Shown here: piece by piece, positions 51,477-61,477 of the stretch
How the letters are laid out: each line of letters opens with the position of its first letter
Position numbering within the stretch: the first letter of the stretch is position 1
Assembly: GCF_025465275.1 (NCBI RefSeq)
Contig: NZ_JAODNK010000049.1
Coordinates: forward strand, 1 to 61,641
DNA from: Nocardia sp.
GTDB lineage: Bacteria; Actinomycetota; Actinomycetes; Mycobacteriales; Mycobacteriaceae
Direction of reading: 5' to 3'
Length of the DNA: 61,641 bases
Notes under the pieces: generated by a model
Databases searched by the model: none
The model's input: only the letters and a program-made list of their open reading frames with translations
What the model was told of the DNA's origin: nothing
Position numbers and translations under genes: made by a program

Positions 51477-52211
51477 CTAAGCGGTACCGCCGTTGACCCG
51501 AATGTTCTGCGCGGTAACCCAACCCGCCGCGTCGGTGGCGAGGAATGCTACGACAGCAGCGATTTCGCTCGGCTGCCCGAGCCGTCCGAAGACGCTCATA
51601 TCTTCGAGCCGGGACAGGAACTCATCGCTCTTACCGAGGCGATAGGTCTCGGTCTCGGTGGCGCCCGGGCTGACCGCGTTCACGGTGATCCCGCGCGGCC
51701 CGAACTCCCGGGCCAGAATGTGCGTGAGCTGCTCGACCGCACCCTTGGTGGAGTCGTACACGGCATAACCGGGCAGCATGAGGGCGGTGGTGGAGCTGGA
51801 GATGGTGATGATCCGGCCGCGGTCGGCCATGTGCTGCCAGGCCAGCTGCATACCGTGAAAGACGCCCTTGACGTTCACGGCGTAGCTCAGATCGAACTCT
51901 TCGGAGGTGATCTCCGCGAACGGCTTGGTAATGGCCACGGCCGCATTGTTGACCAGGATGTCCCACTGCCCCCAGGTGCCGAGCAGCTGGTCGATCATGG
52001 CCGTGTACTCGTCGCGATCACGCACATCCGCGGCCAGCGCGAGCGCCTGCCCGCCGTCCGCCACGATCTTCGCGACCGCGTCGTCGGCGAGATCGGGGGT
52101 GTGCGGGTGATTGATGGCGACCCGTACACCCTGTGCCGCCAGGGTTTCCGCAATGGACAGCCCGATTCCGGTGGCGGCGCCGGTGATCAGTGCGGTCTTG
52201 TTAGACGACAA
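51477..52211 (-). CDS. Short-chain dehydrogenase/reductase (SDR)
   Basis: The 244-aa classical SDR has cofactor loop TGAATGIG near residue 11, NNAA near 89, catalytic Ser in ITISSST, and YDSTK with Tyr/Lys near 151. It begins 3 nt after the stop of the DUF3224 gene, so the two are an operon. Substrate unknown. Confidence 0.93.
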   Translation of the reverse strand: MSSNKTALITGAATGIGLSIAETLAAQGVRVAINHPHTPDLADDAVAKIVADGGQALALAADVRDRDEYTAMIDQLLGTWGQWDILVNNAAVAITKPFAEITSEEFDLSYAVNVKGVFHGMQLAWQHMADRGRIITISSSTTALMLPGYAVYDSTKGAVEQLTHILAREFGPRGITVNAVSPGATETETYRLGKSDEFLSRLEDMSVFGRLGQPSEIAAVVAFLATDAAGWVTAQNIRVNGGTA

Positions 52212-52214
52212 AGC

Positions 52215-52622
52215 TCATCCCTCGTACCAGTACTCGAGCCAGACCTGCGCGCCCTCACCGAGATTGGCACGGAAGCCGCCCGTGCCACGCAGTCCGGTCA
52301 GATCGCCGGTGCCGGAGCCCGGCACCACGAACCAGTCGCCGCTCACGATGTTATCGGCGACAGTTCCATTGTCCTGCAGCAGGAATGTGCCGGACTTGCC
52401 GTCCACCGAGCCGGTGATGCGCTCGATGCCGACAAAGCTGGCGGTGCCGTCGGCATTGCCGGACTGCAGGAATTCGACAACGCCGTCGCCCTCGATACCG
52501 CCGCTGAAGCTCTCCTCCACATGGATCTTGCTCAGCACCGGGCCCGCAGCGGGCTCCTCGTAGACGGACGGCTCGTACTTGTGAACTGTAATCGCCGCTT
52601 CGACACGGGTTTTCGCGGTCAT
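52215..52622 (-). CDS. DUF3224 family protein
   Basis: The 135-aa protein has the family pattern: TRVEAAITVHKYEPSVYEEP, LSKIHVEESFSGGIEGDGVV, SFVGIERITGSVDGKSGTFL and GLRGTGGFRANLGEGAQVWL. It is a small beta-barrel of unknown function. ATG at 52622 is used because the upstream extension has no family similarity. It precedes the SDR gene by 3 nt in the same operon. Confidence 0.88.
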   Translation of the reverse strand: MTAKTRVEAAITVHKYEPSVYEEPAAGPVLSKIHVEESFSGGIEGDGVVEFLQSGNADGTASFVGIERITGSVDGKSGTFLLQDNGTVADNIVSGDWFVVPGSGTGDLTGLRGTGGFRANLGEGAQVWLEYWYEG

Positions 52623-52853
52623 CGCTATCTCTTTTCGCTCATACAGGACCCGGCCCGTCACCAGGTCGTGCCGAGCATCCGCCGCATGCTCCCACACTGT
52701 CAACCGGAGAATTCCCCACTATCGAGAAGCCAGGATTATCGATCCACGACGGCTCCCCGCAGCGCGGTGTCGCGCTTCATATCCGGGCCGGGAGCGGGCG
52801 GGTGCGACCAAGCCCACGTTCCGGTCCGCGCGGCCCGGTTATAGCGTCAGTGC

Positions 52854-54272
52854 ATGCCTCGTACAACGACGTACACCCAATGGATCGCCCTCCCGCCCGA
52901 GCGGCTCTGGGCAGTGCTCGGCGATCCGGCCCGCTGGCCCGACTGGAATCCGGCCGTCACGGCGGTGACCCTGCACGCTGCACCTGGTGTCGGCGTCACC
53001 GGTGACTACCTGCCGCGCGGGCGCGTCAACGAGGCGGTGCACGGGCGGCTCGCCGCACCCTTCACCATCGCCACCTTCGTGCCCGAGCGTGAACTCACCC
53101 TCGAGCAGCCCGAGCCCGCCGGCCTCATGCGACTGCGCTGGACCCTGACTCCGCGCGACGGCGGCACCGAACTGGCGCAGCGGCTCACCTTCAGCGGCGG
53201 ATCGGCAGCCCTCGCACGCAAGGTGGTCGGTCAGCTGTTGCAGACCGACGCGCACACCTGCTTCGCCCGGCTGGCCCGCCTCGCCGGACTGCGGCCGGTC
53301 GAGGATGCGCTCACCGTCGTAATCGCCGGTGGCACCGGCGCCTTGGGCCGCACCCTGGCCGCCGATCTGACCTGTCGCGGGCAGCGAGTGCGCATTCTCA
53401 CCCGCCGCGCGGTGCCGGAGCTGCCCTACGCACAATTCGAATGGGACGGCCGCAGCGTCGGCGAATGGGTTACCGCACTGCGGAACCCGGGACGCACCGC
53501 GGTCATCAATCTCGCGGGTAAGCTTGTCGACTGCCGGCCCACCGCCCGCAATGTCGCCGAATTGCGCCGCAGCCGAGTCGATTCCACGCAGGCGCTCGTC
53601 GATGCCTCGAAGACCCTGGAGCGGCCCATCGATTACTGGGTGCAGGCCAGCACCACCGCCATCTGGGCCGATGCCGGCGAAATCCGTTGTACCGAAACCA
53701 CTCCGCTGCCCGATCCGGGGCTGCCGCAGATGACCGGAGTGGCCGAACCCTGGGAGCGCGCTTTCCAGGGCGAGGGCGGGGGCGCGGGCGCGAATGCCAC
53801 GCACTGGACCATCCTGCGCACCTCGATCGTGCTCGATCCGGATGCCCCGGCCATGAAGCGACTGGTGAGCCTGACCAAGGCCGGCCTGGGCGGCAGTGTC
53901 GGCCCGGGGACGCAGTGGTTCAGCTGGATTCACCTCGACGACTGGCTCGGCATCGTCCGCGCCGCCCTCGGCCTCGACCCGACCGTGGAGCTGCCGAACG
54001 GAATCGTGGTGGCGGCCACCGACTTCCCGGTGCGCAATCGGGAGCTCATGGCCGCACTGCGCCGCCAATTGCGCCGCCCCTGGTCGCCGCCCACGCCCGC
54101 CGCAGCGCTCGCCATCGGCGCGGTCTTCCTGCGCACCGATGCGGCGCTCGGTCTCACCGGACGCCACGCCACCTCGGAGGTATTGCGCCAGGCGGGATTC
54201 CGCTTCCGGTATCCGACCCTCGACGAGGCGCTGACCGACCTGCTCCCGGAGCGGGTGAATAAGGGGAAGTAG
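52854..54272 (+). CDS. SRPBCC-NAD(P)-dependent epimerase fusion (TIGR01777/DUF1731 type)
   Basis: The 472-aa protein is a fusion: residues about 1-145 form an SRPBCC domain (TTTYTQWIALPPERLWAVLG to ARLAGL), and 150-470 an extended-SDR epimerase with VVIAGGTGALGRTLAADL (Rossmann), the substrate loop VINLAGKLVDCRPTARNVA and the C-terminal DUF1731 region (PDLDEAL-type end). TAGCGT lies 6 nt upstream of the ATG, so the mRNA is likely leaderless. The epimerase core is related to YfcH-type proteins; ligand unknown. Confidence 0.88.
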   Translation: MPRTTTYTQWIALPPERLWAVLGDPARWPDWNPAVTAVTLHAAPGVGVTGDYLPRGRVNEAVHGRLAAPFTIATFVPERELTLEQPEPAGLMRLRWTLTPRDGGTELAQRLTFSGGSAALARKVVGQLLQTDAHTCFARLARLAGLRPVEDALTVVIAGGTGALGRTLAADLTCRGQRVRILTRRAVPELPYAQFEWDGRSVGEWVTALRNPGRTAVINLAGKLVDCRPTARNVAELRRSRVDSTQALVDASKTLERPIDYWVQASTTAIWADAGEIRCTETTPLPDPGLPQMTGVAEPWERAFQGEGGGAGANATHWTILRTSIVLDPDAPAMKRLVSLTKAGLGGSVGPGTQWFSWIHLDDWLGIVRAALGLDPTVELPNGIVVAATDFPVRNRELMAALRRQLRRPWSPPTPAAALAIGAVFLRTDAALGLTGRHATSEVLRQAGFRFRYPTLDEALTDLLPERVNKGK

Positions 54273-54336
54273 TCATAACTTTTGGTTATGACAACAGGTA
54301 TTGGCAGGTTTCCGCGAGATTGGCGAGGCTGTGGGC

Positions 54337-54687
54337 ATGTTCATCGCCTACCTCGTCGTCACACTCATCACCCTCGTGGCCAATGGCTTCGAGGGGGTCG
54401 CGACCATTATCAAGGCCGACTTCGTCCGGCAGAACACAGCCGAGGTTCGGGTGCCCGTCTCCTGGCTGCCGATGCTCGGCGTGGCCAAGGCCGCAGGGGC
54501 GATCGGCCTGCTGGCCGGGCTGCTGGGCCTGCGGCCGCTGGGAATTGCCGCGGCGGCGGGCCTGACGGTGTTCTTCGTATGCGCGGTGATCCTGCACCTG
54601 TGGACCCGGGTGGTCCACAATATCGCCTTCCCGGTCCTGTTCCTGGCCTTCGCAATCGCCTCGCTGGTGCTCGCCCTCGCGGTCTGA
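54337..54687 (+). CDS. DoxX-like membrane protein
   Basis: The 116-aa protein of four helices begins MFIAYLVVTLITLVANGFEG and has a KADFVR motif followed by VSWLPMLGVAKAAGAIGLL, as in DoxX/DoxD-like families. ATG at 54337 follows GAGG at 8 nt; the longer TTG ORF from 54301 adds 12 residues. Function unknown; such proteins are often near redox or stress genes. Confidence 0.75.
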   Translation: MFIAYLVVTLITLVANGFEGVATIIKADFVRQNTAEVRVPVSWLPMLGVAKAAGAIGLLAGLLGLRPLGIAAAAGLTVFFVCAVILHLWTRVVHNIAFPVLFLAFAIASLVLALAV

Positions 54688-54721
54688 CCGCCGCCCGGGT
54701 ACATCCGGACGGCTCATCGAA

Positions 54722-56362
54722 TCAGAGCCGGCGGGCGCGATACCAGCGGATCAGCTCGTCGGTGGACGAATCCGATTGCGGAGCAGGCTCTTCGGTCGAC
54801 GTCAGCAGCGGCGCCACGGCGAGCGCCTGCTGCTTACCCAGCTCCACACCCCACTGATCGAAACTGTCGATACCCCAGATCGCGCCTTCCACGAACACCT
54901 GGTGCTCGTACAGCGCAATGAGCTGGCCCAGCGTCGAGGGCGTGAGCTTCGGCGCCAGAATGGCGGTGGAGGGGCGATTGCCCGGCATCACCTTATGCGG
55001 CACCAGCTTCGGATCGGTGCCTTCGGCGATGATCTCCTCTGCCGTCTTACCGAACGCCAGCACCTTCGTCTGCGCGACGAGATTGCTGACCAGGATGTCG
55101 TGCATGCTGCCGGTGCCGTCAATGGTCGGCAGATCGTCTGTGGGCTGGGCGAATCCGATGAAATCGGCAGGCACCAGCCGCGTACCCTGGTGCAGCAGTT
55201 GGTAGAACGCGTGCTGGCCGTTGGTTCCGGGCTCGCCCCAGAAGATTTCACCGGTCGACGTGGTCACCGGTGTGCCGTCCGCGCGCACCGACTTGCCGTT
55301 GGACTCCATGGTCAACTGCTGCAGATACGCCGGAAAACGCGCCAGATCATTGGAATACGGCAGCACGGCCCGCGACTGCGCGCCGAAGAAATTCGAGTAC
55401 CAGACGCCGAGCAGGCCCAGCAGCAGCGGCGCGTTCTCGGCCGGCGGTGCGGTGCGGAAATGCTCGTCCATCCGGTGCATGCCATCGAGGAACTCGGCGA
55501 ACCGCTCCTTGCCGATCACCGTCATCACCGACAGGCCGATGGCCGAATCCACCGAATAGCGGCCGCCGACCCAATCCCAGAAGCCGAACATATTCGCGGT
55601 ATCGATGCCGAACTCCGACACCCGCTGCTCATGCGTGGAGACCGCGACGAAATGCTTGGCCACCGCCCCCTCGCCGAGGCTCGCGACCAGCCAGCGGCGG
55701 GCCGCCGTCGCATTGGTCAGCGTCTCCAGGGTGGAGAAGGTCTTGGACGCCACAATGAACAGCGTGGTCGCCGGATCCAGACCGGCCAGCTTCGAAACCA
55801 GATCCGCCGGATCGACATTCGATACGAAGCGCGCCGAGATCCCGGCATCGGCATAGTGCCGCAGCGCCAGGTACACCATGGCCGGACCCAGATCCGAACC
55901 ACCGATACCGATATTCACCACTGCCGTGATGCGCTCGCCCGTCGCGCCGCGCCACTGCCCGGAACGCACCGCATCGGTGAACGCACCCATGCGGCCGAGC
56001 ACCTCGTGCACCTGCGCACCGGCATCGGCGCCGTCCACCGGCACCACCTCCCCCGCCGGAACCCGCAGCGCCACATGCTCGACCGCGCGGTCCTCGGAGG
56101 TATTGATGTGCTCGCCCGCGAACATGGCATCACGATGGCCCTGCACCCCAGCGGTTTCCGCCAATTCGATCAGCAGATCGAGCGTCTCGCGGGTGACCCG
56201 GTGCTTGGAATAGTCGATGCGCAGGTCGGCCGCCTGCACGGTCAGCTCACGCCCGCGCTCGGGGTCCTCGGCGAAGAATTCGCGCAGATGACGTCCGGCG
56301 ACGGACGCATGATGGTCGTGCAGTTTCCGCCAGGCCGCCGATGCGGTGATGTCGCTGCTCAC
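54722..56362 (-). CDS. pgi: Glucose-6-phosphate isomerase
   Basis: The 546-aa protein shows both PGI signatures: [16 protein letters not shown] near residue 270 and [16 protein letters not shown] near 510, plus the [14 protein letters not shown] phosphate loop and the [12 protein letters not shown] substrate loop. It interconverts glucose-6-P and fructose-6-P. Length and sequence are as in actinobacteria. In mycobacteria pgi also lies near the chorismate mutase and uvrD genes, as here. Confidence 0.97.
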   Translation of the reverse strand: MSSDITASAAWRKLHDHHASVAGRHLREFFAEDPERGRELTVQAADLRIDYSKHRVTRETLDLLIELAETAGVQGHRDAMFAGEHINTSEDRAVEHVALRVPAGEVVPVDGADAGAQVHEVLGRMGAFTDAVRSGQWRGATGERITAVVNIGIGGSDLGPAMVYLALRHYADAGISARFVSNVDPADLVSKLAGLDPATTLFIVASKTFSTLETLTNATAARRWLVASLGEGAVAKHFVAVSTHEQRVSEFGIDTANMFGFWDWVGGRYSVDSAIGLSVMTVIGKERFAEFLDGMHRMDEHFRTAPPAENAPLLLGLLGVWYSNFFGAQSRAVLPYSNDLARFPAYLQQLTMESNGKSVRADGTPVTTSTGEIFWGEPGTNGQHAFYQLLHQGTRLVPADFIGFAQPTDDLPTIDGTGSMHDILVSNLVAQTKVLAFGKTAEEIIAEGTDPKLVPHKVMPGNRPSTAILAPKLTPSTLGQLIALYEHQVFVEGAIWGIDSFDQWGVELGKQQALAVAPLLTSTEEPAPQSDSSTDELIRWYRARRL

Positions 56363-56458
56363 GTCCGCCGAGGTTACAACCCGCCGCCGCTACCCGCAGG
56401 TAAGCCAGGTAACTCACGGCGAGCTCGTCGCGGATCGACCGGGCTTACGCTGGCAGGC

Positions 56459-57910
56459 ATGGTTTCCGAACGCGAACTACTCGAATCCATACCCACCCAG
56501 CTCTGGATCGGCGGGCCGGTCGATGCGACCGGCGGCGCGACGTTCCCGGTGCGCAATCCGGCGACGGGGGAGATCCTCGTCGAGATCGCCGACGCCAGTC
56601 CCGAGGATGCCGTCCGAGCCCTCGACGCGGCAGTCGCCGTGCAGGCCGAATGGGCCGCCACCCCGGCCCGGCAGCGCGGGGAGATCCTGCGCGCCGTCTT
56701 CGAGGCCATCACCGCGCGCGCCGAGGAATTCGCGCTCCTCATGACGCTCGAAATGGGCAAGGCCCTGCCCGAGAGCCGCAACGAGGTCCGCTACGGCGCG
56801 GAATTCTTCCGCTGGTTCAGCGAGGAAGCCAGCCGCATCCACGGCCGCTACCAGTCCGCACCCGGTGGCACCGGCCGCATTCTGGTCACCAAACAGCCGG
56901 TCGGGCCGTGCCTGGCCATCACCCCGTGGAACTTCCCGCTCGCCATGGGCACCCGCAAGATCGGGCCCGCCCTGGCGGCCGGTTGCACCATGATCGTGAA
57001 GCCCGCCGGCGAGACGCCGCTGACCATGCTGCTGCTCGCACAGCTCTGCCGCGACGCCGGATTGCCCGACGGCGTGCTGTCGGTCATCACAACCAGTCGT
57101 TCCGGTGCCGTCACCGCCCCGCTGCTGAACGATCCGCGGTTACGCAAGCTCACCTTCACCGGGTCCACTCCGGTCGGTAAGAAGCTCGTGGAGCAGTCCG
57201 CGCACGGTCTGCTGCGCACCTCCATGGAGCTCGGCGGCAACGCACCCTTCGTGGTCTTCGACGATGCCGATATCGACGCGGCCGTACAGGGCGCGGTATT
57301 GGCCAAGCTGCGCAACGGCGGTGAGGCGTGCACCGCGGCCAATCGATTCCATGTGCACAACTCGGTGCGCGCGGAGTTCACCCGGAAACTGGTGTCCGCC
57401 ATGGCCGAATACCAGCTCGGACCAGGCACCGATCCGGCCACGACGCTCGGCCCGCTCATCAATCAGGACCAGTTGGAGACCGTGACGGACCTCGTCGACG
57501 ACGCCGTTTCCGTGGGCGCGCGAATCGAATTGGGCGGCAAAGCACCTGGTGGACCCGGCTGGTTCTACCCGGCCACCGTGCTCACCGACCTCCCGCCGCA
57601 GGCCCGCATCCTGAGCGAAGAGGTGTTCGGCCCGGTCGCCCCGATCGTCGGTTTCGACACCGAGGAGGAGGGCCTGGCAGCCGCGAACGACACCGAATTC
57701 GGCCTGGTCGCATACGTTTACACGCAGAGCCTGGACCGCGCGCTGCGAGTCGCCGAGGGACTCGAGACCGGCATGGTCGGCGTCAATCGCGGTGTCATCT
57801 CCGATCCGGCCGCGCCCTTCGGCGGAGTGAAGGAATCCGGCTTCGGGCGCGAGGGCGGCTCCGAAGGCATCGAGGAGTACCTCAACACCAAGTACATCGC
57901 CCTGCCCTGA
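56459..57910 (+). CDS. gabD: Succinate-semialdehyde dehydrogenase (NAD(P)+)
   Basis: The 483-aa aldehyde dehydrogenase has TPWNFPLAMGTRKIGPALAA and FTGSTPVGKKLVEQ (cofactor loops), catalytic Glu in MELGGNAPFVVF and Cys in NGGEACTAANRF. The C-terminus (NRGVISDPAAPFGGVKESGF GREGG) is the GabD/SSADH-type form. It oxidises succinate semialdehyde to succinate in GABA and related pathways. TACGCT lies 7 nt upstream of the ATG. The gene ends at a strong hairpin. Confidence 0.9.
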   Translation: MVSERELLESIPTQLWIGGPVDATGGATFPVRNPATGEILVEIADASPEDAVRALDAAVAVQAEWAATPARQRGEILRAVFEAITARAEEFALLMTLEMGKALPESRNEVRYGAEFFRWFSEEASRIHGRYQSAPGGTGRILVTKQPVGPCLAITPWNFPLAMGTRKIGPALAAGCTMIVKPAGETPLTMLLLAQLCRDAGLPDGVLSVITTSRSGAVTAPLLNDPRLRKLTFTGSTPVGKKLVEQSAHGLLRTSMELGGNAPFVVFDDADIDAAVQGAVLAKLRNGGEACTAANRFHVHNSVRAEFTRKLVSAMAEYQLGPGTDPATTLGPLINQDQLETVTDLVDDAVSVGARIELGGKAPGGPGWFYPATVLTDLPPQARILSEEVFGPVAPIVGFDTEEEGLAAANDTEFGLVAYVYTQSLDRALRVAEGLETGMVGVNRGVISDPAAPFGGVKESGFGREGGSEGIEEYLNTKYIALP

Positions 57911-57926
57911 CCCGGAAAATGAAGAA

Positions 57927-57954
57927 CCGCCCCGGGGTATGACACCCGGGGCGG
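57927..57954 (+). terminator. Hairpin terminator of gabD
   Basis: CCGCCCCGGG (57927-57936) and CCCGGGGCGG (57945-57954) form a perfect 10-bp stem with an 8-nt loop 17 bp after the gabD stop, followed by CCTCTT. Confidence 0.8.
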
Positions 57955-58236
57955 CCTCTTGGAAAGCTCGACTCGCTCGCACGAGTGTCGCGTGGTTTAT
58001 GTGGTTGCCTGCTCGGCACACCGACCGTTGTATCGGCACGAGTGGTGCCCAGCGTTAGCACTAAGTGCCGAATTGGTGACTGAGCGGCGAATTCTCAGCG
58101 ATACAGCTACGGAAACCCGCCCCCAAGCCCCAAGTTCGCGGCCCGCCCGGGTCTGGACTGACGGAGCGGGGGAGCGAAGCGGAGGAGCCGGGTAACAGGG
58201 CCGCGAACCCGCCGAAGCGGAGCGTAGGCCAATATT
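57955..58236. other. Intergenic region with inverted repeat, convergent junction
   Basis: No ORF looks coding between gabD and the convergent chorismate mutase gene. Arms GTTCGCGGCCC (58134-58144) and GGGCCGCGAAC (58198-58208) are perfect over 11 bp and could fold together, enclosing a purine-rich stretch with GGAGCGAAGCGGAG. It may act as the terminator for the chorismate mutase gene. Confidence 0.5.
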
Positions 58237-58578
58237 TCAGTGCCCGAGGCGGCCGCGGCCGAGGCGCAGCAGCAGCATGGCGAGGGTGTGACCCTCCTGG
58301 CCCAGCTCGCTGAAACGCTCCAGCACCTTCATCTCGCGAGAGTGCACGAGCTTGGTGCCGCCATTGGCCATGCGGGTCCGCCCGATGATCCGGGAGACCT
58401 CCGTACGGCGCTTGATTGCCGCGAGAATCTCGGCGTCGAGCTTGTCGATTTCCTTGCGCAGCTTGTCGATCTCCGCTTCCGAGGGCAGCGCACCCGTGGG
58501 GGCGGGCGCGGCTTCGGCGGGCTTGGCGGAGTCCGCTCCGGTGGCAGGCTCGGATTGCCCCGTCGTCGAGATGCTCAT
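58237..58578 (-). CDS. Chorismate mutase, AroQ-delta (Rv0948c-like)
   Basis: The 113-aa all-helical protein has an N-terminal Pro/Ala-rich tail, then EIDKLRKEIDKLDAEILAAI, KRRTEVSRIIGRTRMANGGT, HSREMKVLERFSELGQEG and ends LLRLGRGRLGH, matching the mycobacterial intracellular AroQ-delta enzyme whose C-terminus couples to DAHP synthase. It converts chorismate to prephenate. GAGGAG lies 6 nt before the ATG. The downstream pgi and the divergent pcrA give the same neighbourhood as in Mycobacterium. Confidence 0.9.
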   Translation of the reverse strand: MSISTTGQSEPATGADSAKPAEAAPAPTGALPSEAEIDKLRKEIDKLDAEILAAIKRRTEVSRIIGRTRMANGGTKLVHSREMKVLERFSELGQEGHTLAMLLLRLGRGRLGH

Positions 58579-58899
58579 ACTTTCAACTCCTCGTGGTCCA
58601 GAACGTCGATCGGCAGGCGGCCCCGACCCGTTACCGATCGGTTCTTCACCAAGAATGTGACCTCTTGCGCCCTACATTGTCCCCCGCGGGGCGCGCTCAG
58701 GTGTATTCAGTCGCCAAAGCGCCGGTCATGAGGCCAGTGTGCCACGTGGTGCGAGCAAACCAAAACATGATCGTTTGTGAATCTCCTGAGTTTTTCGGCC
58801 CCCGCGGTTCCCCTGAAGTTCGCCGCACCGGCACTTATCGGACACCTTCTGCCGCCGGACTGCGTACCTGTCGGTGGACGCCGGTAGCGTGGTTGGGCG
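58579..58899. other. Divergent promoter region between chorismate mutase and pcrA
   Basis: These 321 bp carry no convincing ORF or RNA gene. They must hold the promoters for both genes. A TAGCGT hexamer ends 9 nt before the pcrA ATG, a possible -10 for a very short leader. I see no clear palindrome. Confidence 0.5.
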
Positions 58900-61347
58900 A
58901 TGAAGACGACGGTGGCGCAGGACGAGAAGAAGACCGAGCAATTGCTCGAGGGTTTGAATCCGCAACAGCGCGCGGCGGTGGTGCACACCGGAACTCCGCT
59001 GCTGATCGTGGCGGGCGCGGGATCCGGCAAAACGGCTGTCCTCACCCGCCGCATCGCCTACCTACTGGACGCCCGCGGCGTCCGTCCGGGCGAAATCCTG
59101 GCCATCACCTTCACCAACAAGGCCGCCGCCGAAATGCGGGAGCGCGTCGCCGGGTTGGTCGGCCAGCGCGCGGCCGGGATGTGGGTCTCCACCTTCCACT
59201 CCAGCTGCGTGCGCATTCTGCGCACCCAGGCGTCGCTGGTGGCCGGGCTCAACTCCAACTTCTCCATCTACGACGCCGACGACTCGCGCCGGCTGCTGGC
59301 CATGGTCAGTCGCGACTTCGATCTCGACGCCAAGAAGTACACGCCGCGCCTGCTCGCCACCGCTATCTCCAATCTCAAGAACGAGCTTGTCGATCCCGCC
59401 CAGGCCGCTGCCGACGCGGAGAGCGATGAGACCGAACTGCCGCGCCTGGTCGCCCGCGTCTACGACGAGTACCAGCGGCGGCTGCGCGCGGCCAATGCCA
59501 TGGACTTCGACGACCTCATCGGCGAGACGGTGGGCATGCTGCAGCGGCATCCGCAGGTGGCCGAGTACTACCGGCGGCGGTTCCGGCACGTCCTCGTCGA
59601 CGAGTACCAGGACACCAACCACGCGCAGTACACGCTCGTGCGGGAACTGGTCGGCCATCACCGGACCACGTGGGGTGACGACGACACCCTCACCCAGGAT
59701 GCGGTGCCGCCCAGCGAGCTCTGTGTGGTCGGCGACGCGGACCAGTCCATCTATGCCTTCCGCGGCGCCACCATCCGCAATATCGAGGAGTTCGAGCGCG
59801 ACTTCCCCGATGCGGAAACCATTCTGCTGGAACAGAACTACCGCTCCACCCAGCACATTCTGGCGGCCGCCAATGCGGTCATCGCGCGCAATGAGAACCG
59901 GCGCGACAAGAAGCTGTGGACCGATGCGGGTGACGGCGACCTGATCGTCGGCTACGTCGCCGACAACGAGCACGACGAAGCCTCGTTCGTGGCGCGCGAG
60001 ATCGACCGGCTGGTGGACGCGGGCGACGCCAACTACAACGACATCGCGGTCTTCTACCGCACCAACAACAACTCCCGTGCGCTCGAAGAGATCTTCATTC
60101 GAATGGGGTTGCCGTACAAGGTTGTCGGCGGTGTCCGGTTCTACGAGCGCAAGGAGGTCCGCGATATCGTCGCCTACCTGCGTGTGCTGCAGAATCCGGA
60201 CGATGCGGTGAGCCTGCGCCGCATTCTCAATACGCCGCGGCGGGGCATCGGTGATCGTGCCGAAGCCTGTGTCGCCGTGCACGCCGAACAGCGCAATATC
60301 GGCTTCGCACAGGCGCTTCGCGATGCCGCCGGCGGGACCGTGGCGCTGCTCAATACTCGCGCGCAACGGGCCATCGCCGGATTCGTGGAACTGCTCGACG
60401 ATATTCGGGCCGCGGGCGTGCAGGACGATCTCGACTTCCCCGATGTCGGCAATGTTGTCGAAGCCGTGCTCGACCGCACCGGTTACCGCCGCGAACTCGA
60501 GGCCTCCGACGATCCGCAGGACGGCGCGCGGCTGGACAACCTCAATGAATTGGTCAGCGTGGCACGCGAGTTCAGCTCCGAGGCCCGCAATAATGTGGAG
60601 GCCGCCGCTGCCGAAGGCATCGTGCCCGAGCAGGCCGAGGGCGAACCCGACCCCGGAACGCTCGCCGCCTTCCTCGAACGCGTCTCCCTGGTCGCCGACA
60701 GCGACCAGATTCCGGACGAGGGCACCGGCGTGGTCACCATGATGACCCTGCACACCGCCAAGGGGCTGGAATTCCCCGTCGTCTTCGTCACCGGCTGGGA
60801 GGACGGCCAGTTCCCGCATATGCGCGCGCTCGGCGACCCCGCCGAACTCGCCGAGGAACGCCGCCTCGCGTACGTCGGCATCACCCGGGCCCGCCAGCGC
60901 CTCTACCTGACTCGCGCGGTGGTCCGCTCCGGCTGGGGCCAGCCCGTCTCCAACCCCGAATCCCGCTTCCTACAGGAAATCCCGGGCCACCTGATGGACT
61001 GGCGCCGCCTCGAACCCGTCGTCTCCCAAACCGGCCGCAGCATGCGCCGCCGCGGGGACGACGACGGCCTCGACCGCGACTGGACCCGCGGCGACGGCTG
61101 GGAACCCCGCCCCGGCGTCCGCGGCGAACGCCGCCCAGCCCCCTCCGCCGCGGGCGGCACCGGCAAACGCAATAACTCCGGCTTGGTCCTCGCCGTAGGC
61201 GACCGCGTCAGCGACGACAAATACGGCCTCGGCCGAGTTGTAGCGGCCGAAGGCTTCGGCGCCCTCGCCACCGTCACCATCGATTTCGGCACCGCCGGCA
61301 AAATCCGCCTCATCCCCAGCTACAGCCGCACCCTCGTCAAACTCTGA
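58900..61347 (+). CDS. pcrA: ATP-dependent DNA helicase PcrA/UvrD1
   Basis: The 815-aa SF1 helicase has Q-motif LNPQQRAAV, Walker A GAGSGKT at residues 39-45, Walker B VDEYQDTNHAQY, GDADQSIYAFRGA, QNYRST, and motif V/VI TLHTAKGLEFPVVFVTGWED and RRLAYVGITRARQRLYLTRA. The C-terminal tail (LVLAVGDRVSDDKYGLGRVV) is a PcrA-type RNA-polymerase-interacting Tudor-like domain. It unwinds DNA in nucleotide excision repair and replication-conflict handling, with UvrABC. A possible -10 (TAGCGT) is 9 nt from the ATG. Confidence 0.97.
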   Translation: MKTTVAQDEKKTEQLLEGLNPQQRAAVVHTGTPLLIVAGAGSGKTAVLTRRIAYLLDARGVRPGEILAITFTNKAAAEMRERVAGLVGQRAAGMWVSTFHSSCVRILRTQASLVAGLNSNFSIYDADDSRRLLAMVSRDFDLDAKKYTPRLLATAISNLKNELVDPAQAAADAESDETELPRLVARVYDEYQRRLRAANAMDFDDLIGETVGMLQRHPQVAEYYRRRFRHVLVDEYQDTNHAQYTLVRELVGHHRTTWGDDDTLTQDAVPPSELCVVGDADQSIYAFRGATIRNIEEFERDFPDAETILLEQNYRSTQHILAAANAVIARNENRRDKKLWTDAGDGDLIVGYVADNEHDEASFVAREIDRLVDAGDANYNDIAVFYRTNNNSRALEEIFIRMGLPYKVVGGVRFYERKEVRDIVAYLRVLQNPDDAVSLRRILNTPRRGIGDRAEACVAVHAEQRNIGFAQALRDAAGGTVALLNTRAQRAIAGFVELLDDIRAAGVQDDLDFPDVGNVVEAVLDRTGYRRELEASDDPQDGARLDNLNELVSVAREFSSEARNNVEAAAAEGIVPEQAEGEPDPGTLAAFLERVSLVADSDQIPDEGTGVVTMMTLHTAKGLEFPVVFVTGWEDGQFPHMRALGDPAELAEERRLAYVGITRARQRLYLTRAVVRSGWGQPVSNPESRFLQEIPGHLMDWRRLEPVVSQTGRSMRRRGDDDGLDRDWTRGDGWEPRPGVRGERRPAPSAAGGTGKRNNSGLVLAVGDRVSDDKYGLGRVVAAEGFGALATVTIDFGTAGKIRLIPSYSRTLVKL

Positions 61348-61477
61348 GTAGTGCACCGGAATACGGCCCTGCTGACTGAGAAGGCCGTCTGAAGCCGAGC
61401 GAGCCCGACTCCACCGGCGAAGCCATGCGCCGAGTTCGAGTTGCGCACATCGGCCGTGAGATCGGGCAGGCAACGCC

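Noticed and set aside
54776..56458. Plus-strand ORF continuous with gabD over the pgi gene
   Set aside because: The first 560 codons are the antisense of pgi and resemble no protein. gabD starts at the ATG of 56459 with a TACGCT 7 nt upstream.
57956..58236. Possible tRNA or small RNA between gabD and the chorismate mutase gene
   Set aside because: No T-arm-like GTTCRANTC or cloverleaf spacing was found. Only the inverted arms at 58134-58208 are notable.
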